Shown here piece by piece: positions 16,519 to 25,948 of a stretch of DNA of 64,000 nt. This DNA comes from Planctomycetota bacterium. GTDB taxonomy: Bacteria; Planctomycetota; Phycisphaerae; Phycisphaerales; SM1A02. Location of the stretch: assembly GCA_022574595.1 (NCBI GenBank), contig JACZRS010000011.1:62001-126000 (forward strand), read 5' to 3'. How positions within the stretch are numbered: position 1 is the first letter of the stretch; each line of letters starts with the position of its first letter. The position numbers and the translations under genes are program-made. The notes beneath the pieces are model-generated. The model was given only the letters and a program-made list of their open reading frames with translations, made no database searches and was not told the origin of the DNA.

Positions 16519-19500
16519 ATGTGTCCATCAATGGTTGATGGGCCTGCATGTTTGCTCCTAATTATCTGGACCAAGAAGTCTTGGAGCACTGATTTGTCTC
16601 TAAAAGCACTAATAGAAGATATCGCAAAGACGGCAGTAATGACTGATGCAAGTGATCTGCAAGGTCTTACTCTTCTCTTAGAGAATTTAGAGAAATTGCG
16701 CGATGATGCCAACTCAGAAGATTTGCAGCCACTTGCAGAAGTCGCAAATAGCGCAGCTGAACTCGTTGAGCAACTCATATTGCGGCAGGCAGAAGATGCA
16801 GACGCCACAATTAATGCTGTTCGCAAAAGCATAGAGCAAATTCAAGATGCTATTGATTCAGGTTTACAAGCAAACGCGGGTGAACCACAGCCTGATAACA
16901 ACGATGGCTCAGAATTAGAAGATGTTGATGAAGAACTACTTAGCGCATGGGTTTCTAACTGTGAAAGCGCTTTAAGTGATCTGGAATCTCAAGTTGTCGA
17001 ACTCGAATCCGCTGAAGATACGGATGAGTTAGTCGCAGAGGTTAGGCGCGGCATCCACACTCTTAAAGGTGAGGCTGGAGTTCTTTCACTACACAACGCA
17101 CAAAAATTATGCCACGAAGCGGAATCAGGTATTGATCGATGCTTGGAATCCAAGCAACGATTCCCTGTTGATGAAATTCTAGGGCTAATAGACTGGCTTA
17201 AAGGTTATGTTGCCATTCTGGCGAATGATCCAAGAGCCCCAGCTCCTGAGTTTGAAAGTCTATTTGCCAGCCTGGAAGAAATTGGCATTAATGCTTCTGG
17301 TGAAACAGCAAGTGCTCAAACAATTGATAATTCCCGTCAGGATGACAGCGATTCCTCTATCGATATCACGGAAGTTGAAACATCACAAGAAGAGCCGCAG
17401 CAAGAAGAAATTCCACAGGCCGGTAGCAATGAGCCAGTAGAATTCCCACCAGAAGTTTCTGAAGAGAGCAATCTTCAAGACTTTCTCTGTGAAGGTCGTG
17501 AGCACATTGCAAGTGCTGAAGAAGCTTTGTTGGCCTTAGAGCAGGATTTTGAAGATGCTGAACTAATTAATACAGTTTTCCGTGCGTTTCACACCATCAA
17601 GGGTGTTGCAGGTTTTATGAACCTTCAGCCTATCGTGGAACTTGCGCATAATGCTGAATATTTATTAGATGAAGCACGTAACGGTTCCGTTACGCTTAGC
17701 TCAGCCTATGTAGATGTAATCCTCTCATCATGTGACATGCTTTGCCAACTCTTTGGCGCTCTTGAAGGTGGACAGCCACCAACTAAGGGTCAATTGACTG
17801 CTCTTGTTGAAAGACTGATTCGAGCTGTTGCCGGTGATTTAGGTTCACCCGCAACAGACCAGCAAAGCGCTCCTGCGGGTTCATTTGCACCACTTGGCGA
17901 ATTGCTCGTAGCAATGGAGATTGTCTCTGTTGATCAGGTTGAACAAGCGTTACGAAGACAAGCTGAAGGTGCGTCAAAATTGCGCGATTTGCTCGTAGAG
18001 GCAAGTCTAACAGATATTGGTGCACTTGAAGATGCAATTGTTAATCCTGAAAATAGTTGCGGAATCTTAGTTTGCGAGATGCTTGTTGATCTTGGTTTTG
18101 CTACAAAAGAAGCGCTAGCAGCAGCTATTAGTGCTAAGAAAAATTCTGATAAGCGCTTAGGTCAACTACTGGGTATCAGTCCTGCGGATTTAGCTCCGGC
18201 ATTAAGAGAGCAGCGCAGGCAGCAATGTGACAACGCTCCGCAGCAATCAACGCCAGTCGAAATATCTGCACCTAAGCCGACATCCACGCCAGAGCCGGCA
18301 CAATCAACATCGCCTGCAGCAACTCCAACGCCAGTTGCATCGGCGTCAGCGACTGCTGCTCCTGCACCTTCAATGAAGAATACAGCACAGCAAGCGAAGC
18401 AACGGGCAGATCAAACTGTCAAAGTCAACATGACGCGAATGGATGGCCTTGTCGATATGGTGGGCGAGTTGGTTATTGCTCAGTTGATGGTGATTCAGGA
18501 TCCTGCTGTTGAAAATATCATCGAAGAGAAACTGCAACGCAATCTAACGCACGTAAGCAAAATCATTCGTGATCTACAAGAAGTTTCCATGTCGTTGCGC
18601 ATGGTCACGCTCAAAGCTACCTTCCAGAAGATGGCCCGTCTAGTACGCGATGTAGCTAAAAAAGCTGGCAAGAGCGTTAAGCTCCACATCGAAGGTGAAG
18701 ATACCGAGCTGGATCGAAACGTAGTTGATGAAATTGCTGATCCGCTCGTACACATGATTCGTAATGCCTGCGATCACGGTATTGAAACACCGGAAAAGCG
18801 CCGTGCGGCTGGGAAGCAAGAGACAGGTAATCTCACACTCCGTGCTTTTCACCAAGGCGGATCGATTGTGATTGAGATTGAAGACGACGGTCAAGGCCTT
18901 AACCGAGATAAGATTCTCAAGAAGGCTATTGAGAAGGGTATCTATTCCCCGGATCGAGAAGTTTCGGATATACCCGATTCTGAGATCTATAACCTCGTCT
19001 TCCTCCCGGGCTTCACCACCTCGGAGAAGGTGACGGATATCTCCGGCCGAGGAGTCGGCATGGATGTCGTTCGCCGGAATATCGAAGCGCTGCGAGGCAA
19101 GACCGAGATTCGGTCGACGCCGGGTCAGGGCTCGACCTTCTCCATGCGTTTACCACTAACAATGGCCATTATCGACGGCATGATCGTGCGTGTAGGCAGC
19201 CAGCGCTATGTCATCCCAACGCTATCAATCGAGCAGAGCTTCCAGCCGACGCAGGATCAACTCAATACTGTGGTCGGGCGTGGCGAGTTGGTATCGATAC
19301 GTGGTTCGCTTCTGCCCGTTTATCGTTTGAATCGAGTTTTTAAACTCAACGAGGGGATCGACGATCCCACTGAGTCGCTGCTCATTGTACTGGAATCCAA
19401 CCACTCAAGGTGCTGCCTGCTCGTGGACGAGATTATCGGTCAACAACAAGTCGTAATCAAATCACTCGGACAAGGCATGACCAAGGTCAGGGGCGTGTCC

Positions 19501-19677
19501 GGGGGCGCAATCCTAGGTGATGGACGCGTAGCACTAATTCTAGATGTCCACGGCCTCGTCGATGAAGCCACCAAAATGGCCGAGTCAGATTGGGCTTCGG
19601 CGGCAATAACAATAATGGAGACTAAAAATGACTACACCACAGACAGCAATCGCCAGCTCGTTAACCGATGCGCTTGA
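16519..19677 (+). CDS. cheA: Chemotaxis histidine kinase CheA with two Hpt domains
   Basis: A kinase of up to 1052 residues; the exact start is uncertain (ATG at 16519 or a later codon such as TTG near 16590). A helical N-terminal region is followed by two Hpt domains, with phosphorylatable histidines at H180 (GIHTLKGEAG) and H358 (AFHTIKGVAG). A linker rich in Pro, Ser, Thr and Ala leads to the dimerisation, ATPase and CheW-like domains from about residue 635: N box IRNACDHGIE, G1 IEDDGQGLN and G2 ISGRGVGMDVV. The base composition rises in G+C near 18900, inside the ATPase domain. The 3' end overlaps cheW by 50 bases. Confidence 0.9.
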   Translation: MCPSMVDGPACLLLIIWTKKSWSTDLSLKALIEDIAKTAVMTDASDLQGLTLLLENLEKLRDDANSEDLQPLAEVANSAAELVEQLILRQAEDADATINAVRKSIEQIQDAIDSGLQANAGEPQPDNNDGSELEDVDEELLSAWVSNCESALSDLESQVVELESAEDTDELVAEVRRGIHTLKGEAGVLSLHNAQKLCHEAESGIDRCLESKQRFPVDEILGLIDWLKGYVAILANDPRAPAPEFESLFASLEEIGINASGETASAQTIDNSRQDDSDSSIDITEVETSQEEPQQEEIPQAGSNEPVEFPPEVSEESNLQDFLCEGREHIASAEEALLALEQDFEDAELINTVFRAFHTIKGVAGFMNLQPIVELAHNAEYLLDEARNGSVTLSSAYVDVILSSCDMLCQLFGALEGGQPPTKGQLTALVERLIRAVAGDLGSPATDQQSAPAGSFAPLGELLVAMEIVSVDQVEQALRRQAEGASKLRDLLVEASLTDIGALEDAIVNPENSCGILVCEMLVDLGFATKEALAAAISAKKNSDKRLGQLLGISPADLAPALREQRRQQCDNAPQQSTPVEISAPKPTSTPEPAQSTSPAATPTPVASASATAAPAPSMKNTAQQAKQRADQTVKVNMTRMDGLVDMVGELVIAQLMVIQDPAVENIIEEKLQRNLTHVSKIIRDLQEVSMSLRMVTLKATFQKMARLVRDVAKKAGKSVKLHIEGEDTELDRNVVDEIADPLVHMIRNACDHGIETPEKRRAAGKQETGNLTLRAFHQGGSIVIEIEDDGQGLNRDKILKKAIEKGIYSPDREVSDIPDSEIYNLVFLPGFTTSEKVTDISGRGVGMDVVRRNIEALRGKTEIRSTPGQGSTFSMRLPLTMAIIDGMIVRVGSQRYVIPTLSIEQSFQPTQDQLNTVVGRGELVSIRGSLLPVYRLNRVFKLNEGIDDPTESLLIVLESNHSRCCLLVDEIIGQQQVVIKSLGQGMTKVRGVSGGAILGDGRVALILDVHGLVDEATKMAESDWASAAITIMETKNDYTTDSNRQLVNRCA

Positions 19678-20221
19678 GGACAGTAAAGATAATGACAACA
19701 AATTCCTTACCTTCTGCCTGGGGCAGGAAGAGTACGGTGTCGAGATTCTCAGGGTCCGCGAGATCATTGGGATTATCGGCATCACTCCGGTACCCCAGTT
19801 GCCGGAATACGTCAAGGGCGTGATCAATCTTCGCGGGAAGATCATTCCTGTGATCGAATTGAGAACGAAGTTCGCCATGCCTTCAGTTGAATACACCGAA
19901 GCGACTTGCGTTATCGTCGTCGAGGTTGCCGATGATAAAGGGGCAGAGCAGTTTCATATGGGCGTCATCGTCGATTCCGTGAGCGAAGTGCTCGACATTG
20001 CCAAAGACGACATCGAGCCTGCGCCAAAGTTCGGCGACGGCCTCAGCACCGAATACATCCTGGGGATGGGCAAGGTCAGCGATGGTGATCGAGAGAAGGT
20101 CATCCTCCTCCTCGACATCGATCGGGTATTGACACAATCGGAGATCGAATCAATTCGCAGCGCATCTAGCAGTTGCGACACAGACAAATTCAAGGCGGAG
20201 AGCACGCAGGCTGCTGCGTAA
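19628..20221 (+). CDS. cheW: CheW coupling protein
   Basis: A 197-residue adaptor that links chemoreceptors to CheA. The CheW fold starts at FLTFCLGQEEYGVEILRVRE and includes the conserved PEYVKGVINLRGKIIPVIEL segment and VDSVSEVLDI. Its ATG at 19628 lies inside the 3' end of cheA, 50 bases before the cheA stop, with GGAG upstream (ATGGAGACTAAAA). This overlap suggests translational coupling. A porin gene follows. Confidence 0.92.
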   Translation: MTTPQTAIASSLTDALEDSKDNDNKFLTFCLGQEEYGVEILRVREIIGIIGITPVPQLPEYVKGVINLRGKIIPVIELRTKFAMPSVEYTEATCVIVVEVADDKGAEQFHMGVIVDSVSEVLDIAKDDIEPAPKFGDGLSTEYILGMGKVSDGDREKVILLLDIDRVLTQSEIESIRSASSSCDTDKFKAESTQAAA

Positions 20222-20298
20222 CGCCAAGAGACAACCGCAGGGGGTCGGGCCATCGAATCGATGACGTCACCCTGCAACAACTTCCAGGGGTCCAAAAC

Positions 20299-21726
20299 AT
20301 GACCAGTTCTAAATGTACCTTAGCGGGAATTATCTTATTGTGCGCCGCGGCATTCTGCATGACAGACAATGCGCGTGCAACTGGCGACAACACGGTATCC
20401 TCAGTTGTTTCGGAGAAAAGTTCGAATCCCGATCCGCGATTTGACGCACTTCTAAATGAGGTGAGATCACTTCGGGACGAGGTTCAACATCTTCGGGGAA
20501 AAACTGATGACTCGTGGCTGACCGAACAAAGGGCAGAAGAGATCAGAGCGCTGACGCTCGATGTGCTGGCTGACGTTGACACGCGTGCCAGTCTCAAAGA
20601 CGGTGGTGCGCTCACACTGATGGCCGGACATGATGGCGACCATTTCTTTCTCAAGTCGCCCGATGGCAATTTCTTGATGGGAATCAATGGATTGCTTCAA
20701 TACCGTTGGATCGGCAATTTCCGTGGCAACGAATCAGGCCGCGCCAGCACTTCACCAGACGACGATAACGAGACTGGGTTCGAGTTTCGCCGCGTCGAAT
20801 TGGGTTTCGGCGGCCACGTCTTTAGTCCTGAATTCGGTTACACCCTTGTGCTCGCTACTGAGGATGGGGCAGCCGGCGTCGAACAACTAATCGCTCAGGA
20901 CGTTGTTCTCTCTTATGCCGCTTCGGACAACCTGACTTGGCTTGCCGGCCGATATTTCGCACCATTCTTGCGTGAGGAACTCATGGGTGGCGGCGGATCA
21001 CTTGCGGTGGCATTGTCCTTCATGAATAACAATCTGAGCATCGGACGTGGCGAAGGCATCTCAGCCGTCTACCAGACGGATTCGTTCCGGGTCCATGGGT
21101 TCTTAAGCGACGGTGCCGGCAGCGGTGGTGGCGGTGGTGTTAATAACCCAACTGCCGACGGCGTTGAATTGGCGGGGACGGTTCGCGCTGACTTCAAGCT
21201 AGACGGTGAATGGGGCCAATGGGGCGGCTTCTCCGCTTGGGAGGATCAGCCATCTTCCTTCTTCCTCGGCGGTGCCATCCATTATCAATCAGGTGAGTCC
21301 GGAGATTCGTTGGCTGCGAACGATGTCGACCTGTTTGGCTGGACCATCGACGGATCGATTCAGAACGGCGGCTTTAACCTCTTTGTTGCGGCTGCCGGCA
21401 ACCACACAGAGTCCGACACGGCCGTGGATATCGATAATTATGGTTTCGTCGTCCAGGCCGGCTATATGGTCGTTCCCGACAAATTTGAGCCATTCCTTCG
21501 TTATGAAGTCATGATGTTCGATGAGTTGCTCGGCTTAGTCGAGGACGATGTGAACCTCATTACGTTCGGCGCCAATTACTATCTGAACGACAATGTTGAG
21601 TTAACCTTCGACATCGTCTGGGCGCTCGACCCCATTCCTGGCGACTCTCTAAACGCAGGGCTTTTAGCGGACGGTGTTGAGGAGGACCAGATCGTCGCTC
21701 GCGCGCAAGTCCAGTTGAAATTCTGA
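20299..21726 (+). CDS. Outer-membrane porin (OprO/OprP-like)
   Basis: A 475-residue outer-membrane protein read from the ATG at 20299, with AGGGG upstream and a signal peptide (CTLAGIILLCAAAFCMTDNARA). A short coiled coil (RFDALLNEVRSLRDEVQHLR) precedes a beta-barrel domain of the Porin_O_P type (FEFRRVELGFGGHVFSPEFG, LAGRYFAPFLREE). It ends QVQLKF, with the terminal Phe typical of barrels inserted by the BAM machine. The substrate is unknown. Its place between cheW and the MCP gene, within the same G+C-rich block, is unusual and suggests that uptake and sensing are linked. Confidence 0.8.
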   Translation: MTSSKCTLAGIILLCAAAFCMTDNARATGDNTVSSVVSEKSSNPDPRFDALLNEVRSLRDEVQHLRGKTDDSWLTEQRAEEIRALTLDVLADVDTRASLKDGGALTLMAGHDGDHFFLKSPDGNFLMGINGLLQYRWIGNFRGNESGRASTSPDDDNETGFEFRRVELGFGGHVFSPEFGYTLVLATEDGAAGVEQLIAQDVVLSYAASDNLTWLAGRYFAPFLREELMGGGGSLAVALSFMNNNLSIGRGEGISAVYQTDSFRVHGFLSDGAGSGGGGGVNNPTADGVELAGTVRADFKLDGEWGQWGGFSAWEDQPSSFFLGGAIHYQSGESGDSLAANDVDLFGWTIDGSIQNGGFNLFVAAAGNHTESDTAVDIDNYGFVVQAGYMVVPDKFEPFLRYEVMMFDELLGLVEDDVNLITFGANYYLNDNVELTFDIVWALDPIPGDSLNAGLLADGVEEDQIVARAQVQLKF

Positions 21727-21805
21727 AGTCCATCAATGTCGTGAGAATGAACACTCTAAGTTTTTAGCACAATATTAGCACTCTACCCACAAGGGGGATA
21801 ATGTC

Positions 21806-24373
21806 ATGAAATTCAATAATCTATCACTTAAAGCAAAGATTGCCATGGGAAGCGGCATTCCGCTACTCCTGTTGGTAATCCTTGCCACAATCAGCATACT
21901 CAGTTCCAATTCAGTCCAAGACACTGGGGTCATAGTTGAACATACCCACGGTGTGATTAAAGAGGCCATGAAGATTGAGGCCGCAGCCGTCGACATGGAA
22001 ACCGGAATGCGCGGCTATCTCCTGGCCGGTAAGGAAGACTTTTTGAATCCGTACAACGACGGCAAGAAGCGCTTCGACGAAACGCTTAACGCTCTCAAAA
22101 AGACCGTCGATGACAACCCCGCACAGGTAGCGCGGCTTGAGGAGGTCCATAGCACCATCAATGAATGGCAGAGAGATATCACCGAGCCCACCATTGCCCT
22201 TCGCCGAGAAATTGGCGATGCTCAGACAATGGACGATATTGCCAGTCTCGTGGGAGAAGCCAGAGGCAAGGTCTATTTTGATAAGTTCCGTAACCAGGTC
22301 GCAACTTTCATCTCTAGAGAATCGTCGCTCATGGCTGAACGCCAGACAGCTGCCAAGGTCAGCGCCAATAAAGGTGACGAGGTCCTCACACAACTGGAAG
22401 AAAACTCCAACTGGGTAGAGCACACGCATGAAGTCATTGAAACAGCCATGCAAATTCTGGCGGCAGCTGTGAACATGGAAACAGGCATGCGCGGCTTCCT
22501 CCTTGCCGGATCCGATGAGTTTCTTGACCCATACAACCAAGGTCAGGCGAACTTTAATAATCTTCTCGCAAGCCTGAAAGTTGAAGTCAACGACAACCCG
22601 CAACAAGTAGCGTTGCTTGGGGAAATCCAGGAAACGATCGATGCCTGGCGAAAGGGCGTGACTGAACCAGCCATTGCTCTACGCCGAGAGGTTGTTGCGG
22701 GTAGTGAAGGGGACCAAGCCGGTGCAGCAGGCAGTAGTGGAAGACGAACGATGAATGATATTGCATCGCTCGTTGCAGAAGCTAAGGGCAAGGTTTTCTT
22801 TGACAGATTCCGTGGCCAAATTGCCACGTTTGTCGGCAGAGAATCCTCGATCATGGACGTACGCAAAACGGCTTCCGACGCCATGCTTGTCGATACTAAG
22901 ACTAACCTCAGCGATTTAGATAAAGCCGGACAATGGGTTGGTCATACACACGAAGTGATTCAACAGGCAATGAAGATTGAGGCCTCAGCCGTTGACATGG
23001 AAACCGGTATGCGCGGCTACCTGCTCGCCGGGATCGAAGGATTCCTTGCCCCCTACGAGGGCGGGAAAGACCGCTTTGCTACTCTGCTCACAGAACTGAA
23101 GGTGACCGTCAATGATAACCCCCAACAAGTATCGCTGCTTGGGGAAATCCAGAACACCATCAATGAGTGGCGGACCAATGTGGTCGAGCCGGCCATAACG
23201 CTTCGAAGGGACATTGGGGATGCCAAGACCATGAACGATATGGCTGCGTTGATTGGAGAAGCCCGAGGCAAAAAGTACTTTGACAAGTTCCGTGAGTTGA
23301 TCGCAACGTTCATCACTACCGAAGAGACTCTCATGTCCACGCGGCAGGAGGCGGCTGCCTCGACAACGAGCCGTGCCACAATGATGATGATCATTGGTGC
23401 GATCGTGGCCATCTTGCTTGGTGCCTTCATATCCATATTCGTGATCCGCAGCATCGTCGGACCGATGCAGCGCGTCTCGGCTGGACTCAAAGAGGTCGAT
23501 GCTGGGGCGACACAAGTTGCTACGGCAAGCCAAGAAGTGTCAAACGGCGCTTCGATCCAGGCCTCCAGCATTCAACAGATCAGCTCGTCTTTGGAGGAGA
23601 TGTCCTCCACGACGCAGCAGAACGCAGAGAACGCCAAGCAGGCGGCCGGGCTCTCCGAGGAATCGCAGAAATCCGCCGACAAGGGTCAGACGGAAATGAC
23701 GCAGATGACCGAGGCCATGGACGAGATCAAGAAGTCCAGTGCCGAGATCTCCAAGATCATCAAGGTCATCGACGAGATCGCCTTCCAGACCAACCTGCTG
23801 GCATTGAACGCAGCTGTTGAAGCAGCTCGTGCCGGCGAAGCGGGCAAGGGATTTGCCGTCGTCGCAGAAGAAGTTCGCAACCTCGCTCAGCGATCCGCCG
23901 AAGCGGCCAAGAACACCGCTTCGATGATCGAGGACTCGACCAACCGTGCCGACAATGGCGTATCCATCGCTCAGCGCGTCGGCGAAGCGCTCGAGGAGAT
24001 CGTCAGCTCAACCAACAAGGTCAACAGCTTGCTGGGTGAGATCGCATCGGCATCGCAGGAGCAGGTTGACGGCATAAGTCAGATCAACAAGGGCGTGGGC
24101 GAGCTGGACAAGGTGACTCAAGGCAATGCCGGCAGCTCCGAAGAGTTGGCATCAGCTTCCGAGGAGACTTCGTCGCAGGTGGTGGAGATGAGACGGCTTA
24201 TCGCCAGATTCAAGATCGAGAAAGGTGACGAAGAGGAGGCATTCGCCACGGCGACGGCGACCAAAAGAGTGGCGAAGGTCATCAGCACCTCAGCTTCCTC
24301 CACGCTTGGCCACCACGAAGATCCCAAGAGTGTGATCCCCATGGATAAAGAAGAGGGATTCAGCTCTTTCTGA
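21806..24373 (+). CDS. Methyl-accepting chemotaxis protein with three CHASE3-like modules
   Basis: An 855-residue chemoreceptor. One membrane helix lies near the start (residues 11-31) and one around 530-550. Between them are three related modules of about 160-175 residues, each with (E/G)HTH(E/G)VI...METGMRG(Y/F)LLAG and a later FDKFR-type segment, consistent with CHASE3 helical bundles. After the second helix only a short HAMP-like start ([15 protein letters not shown]) is seen before the signalling domain with its hairpin tip ([20 protein letters not shown]). The tail ends EEGFSSF, loosely similar to a CheR-docking pentapeptide. The gene is G+C-rich and followed by a strong terminator. Confidence 0.88.
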   Translation: MKFNNLSLKAKIAMGSGIPLLLLVILATISILSSNSVQDTGVIVEHTHGVIKEAMKIEAAAVDMETGMRGYLLAGKEDFLNPYNDGKKRFDETLNALKKTVDDNPAQVARLEEVHSTINEWQRDITEPTIALRREIGDAQTMDDIASLVGEARGKVYFDKFRNQVATFISRESSLMAERQTAAKVSANKGDEVLTQLEENSNWVEHTHEVIETAMQILAAAVNMETGMRGFLLAGSDEFLDPYNQGQANFNNLLASLKVEVNDNPQQVALLGEIQETIDAWRKGVTEPAIALRREVVAGSEGDQAGAAGSSGRRTMNDIASLVAEAKGKVFFDRFRGQIATFVGRESSIMDVRKTASDAMLVDTKTNLSDLDKAGQWVGHTHEVIQQAMKIEASAVDMETGMRGYLLAGIEGFLAPYEGGKDRFATLLTELKVTVNDNPQQVSLLGEIQNTINEWRTNVVEPAITLRRDIGDAKTMNDMAALIGEARGKKYFDKFRELIATFITTEETLMSTRQEAAASTTSRATMMMIIGAIVAILLGAFISIFVIRSIVGPMQRVSAGLKEVDAGATQVATASQEVSNGASIQASSIQQISSSLEEMSSTTQQNAENAKQAAGLSEESQKSADKGQTEMTQMTEAMDEIKKSSAEISKIIKVIDEIAFQTNLLALNAAVEAARAGEAGKGFAVVAEEVRNLAQRSAEAAKNTASMIEDSTNRADNGVSIAQRVGEALEEIVSSTNKVNSLLGEIASASQEQVDGISQINKGVGELDKVTQGNAGSSEELASASEETSSQVVEMRRLIARFKIEKGDEEEAFATATATKRVAKVISTSASSTLGHHEDPKSVIPMDKEEGFSSF

Positions 24374-24389
24374 TTAGTTCATCCACTTT

Positions 24390-24424
24390 GCTCCGCCGGT
24401 CTTCTCCGGCCGGCGGAGCTTTTT
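24390..24424 (+). terminator. Rho-independent terminator of the MCP gene
   Basis: A perfect 10-bp stem, GCTCCGCCGG/CCGGCGGAGC, is followed directly by TTTTT. It closes the cheA-cheW-porin-MCP block and separates it from cheR. Confidence 0.85.
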
Positions 24425-24579
24425 AATCCGTCTTCTTGAGTGGAATATTCATCCATGAACTTGCTGATTTCGTTCAACGGCGACCTCACCGCGTGAGTTC
24501 GGACCAGAGAATCACCAGCTCCCCACGAGCTTGGTCAGTCTTTTTAAGCAATCCGGACTATACGGCTTTGAGATAAATA

Positions 24580-25404
24580 ATGACCACGCTTGCAATAGGA
24601 CAATTTGAGCAGATTGCCGAGATGGCAATGCAACGGTGGGGTCTGAATCTGACGGAGCGCAAGCGCCAGCTAGTATTTAATCGTCTCGCGAAGTTCCTGC
24701 GAGAATCTCGATTTGAGAGCATTGCAGAATATCTCGAGCACCTCGAAAGCGATGCCGACGACGATGATATGTTGGTGTTCTTTGATCTGCTTTCAACCAA
24801 TGTCACTAGTTTTTTCCGAGAGATTCAGCACTTTGAATATCTTGAGAGAGAATTCTACACTGCATTGGCGCGTGGCAACCTGAAATTACAAAATCGGCGT
24901 ATACGCATTTGGTCCGCAGCATGCTCAACTGGTCCTGAACCATATTCATTAGCCATTCATGCCACAAAGTGCCTTCCTGATATCGATTCATGGGATTTTA
25001 AGATCCTGGCTACGGATTTATCTAATAGTGCTATCGCGGAGGCTGAACAAGCTACCTATCCTGAAAAAATGATTAAAGATTTGGATGGAGAACTTGTGAA
25101 AAAGCACTTCTTTAAAGGCAAGGGGTCTAATGCCGAGCAGTATCAGGTTGCAAAGCACATACGTGATCTCGTAACCATTCGTAGGTTGAACCTCATTGAC
25201 AATTGGCCCATAAAAGGGCCTTTTGACATCATCTTCTGCCGCAACGTCATGATTTATTTTGATAAACCTACGCGAGAAAAATTGGTTTTGCGTATGTACA
25301 ACATTCTGCGCCCGGGAGGAATTCTTGCGGTAGGAAGTGCCGAGACACTTTCGGGTCTTGAAACCAAATTCCAAACTGTTCAACCATCTGTTTATGTAAA
25401 GTGA
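24580..25404 (+). CDS. cheR: Chemoreceptor methyltransferase CheR
   Basis: A 274-residue SAM-dependent methyltransferase that methylates glutamates of chemoreceptors. The small N-terminal helical domain is followed by the SAM-binding part with TSFFRE, IRIWSAACSTGPEPYSLA (motif I), ATDLSNSAIAEA and IIFCRNVMIYFDKPTREK. Length and motifs are normal. It starts a second group of che genes with A+T-richer codons than the MCP upstream, and cheD follows after 16 bases. Confidence 0.92.
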   Translation: MTTLAIGQFEQIAEMAMQRWGLNLTERKRQLVFNRLAKFLRESRFESIAEYLEHLESDADDDDMLVFFDLLSTNVTSFFREIQHFEYLEREFYTALARGNLKLQNRRIRIWSAACSTGPEPYSLAIHATKCLPDIDSWDFKILATDLSNSAIAEAEQATYPEKMIKDLDGELVKKHFFKGKGSNAEQYQVAKHIRDLVTIRRLNLIDNWPIKGPFDIIFCRNVMIYFDKPTREKLVLRMYNILRPGGILAVGSAETLSGLETKFQTVQPSVYVK

Positions 25405-25420
25405 GCCGGAGAAGTATCCT

Positions 25421-25948
25421 TTGTCTTCATCACCTATAACCTACCGAGGTCCAGAAGTTGCCAACAGAATCACTGTTGGCGTGGCTGATATGCAGCTATC
25501 CAATGATGTTGACTCAGCTCTGGTTACCTATGCTTTAGGATCATGTATCGGTGTAACCATTTATGACCCTATTGCCAAGGTGGGGGGTATGCTGCATTTC
25601 ATGCTACCTGAATCAAAGGTTAATGCTGAAAAAGCCCAGTCCAATCCAGCTATGTTTGCTGATACCGGGGTTCCAGCTCTATTTAAACAAGCATATGAAC
25701 TAGGCGCAAAAAAAAGCAGACTGATCGTTTGCGCAGCTGGTGGTGCAGAAGTTCTCGCTGATGATGGACACTTTAAGGTGGGTAAACGAAATCGAACCAT
25801 GCTCAGAAAGCTATTTTGGAAAAATAACATCTTGCTATCTGCGGACGATACTGGTGGATCCATCAGTCGAACATTGATGATGACACTCTCTGATGGTGAA
25901 ATCTCTATTCGAACTAAGGGCAAGGAGACCAAGTTATGGCCCAACTAA
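25421..25948 (+). CDS. cheD: Chemoreceptor glutamine deamidase CheD
   Basis: A 175-residue CheD protein. Family motifs include TYALGSCIGVTIYD with the catalytic Cys, and GGMLHFMLP with the catalytic His. It deamidates receptor glutamines and, in other species, binds CheC. The start appears to be TTG at 25421, with GGAG about ten bases upstream. Its end overlaps the HDOD gene by 13 bases, which implies an operon. Confidence 0.88.
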   Translation: MSSSPITYRGPEVANRITVGVADMQLSNDVDSALVTYALGSCIGVTIYDPIAKVGGMLHFMLPESKVNAEKAQSNPAMFADTGVPALFKQAYELGAKKSRLIVCAAGGAEVLADDGHFKVGKRNRTMLRKLFWKNNILLSADDTGGSISRTLMMTLSDGEISIRTKGKETKLWPN

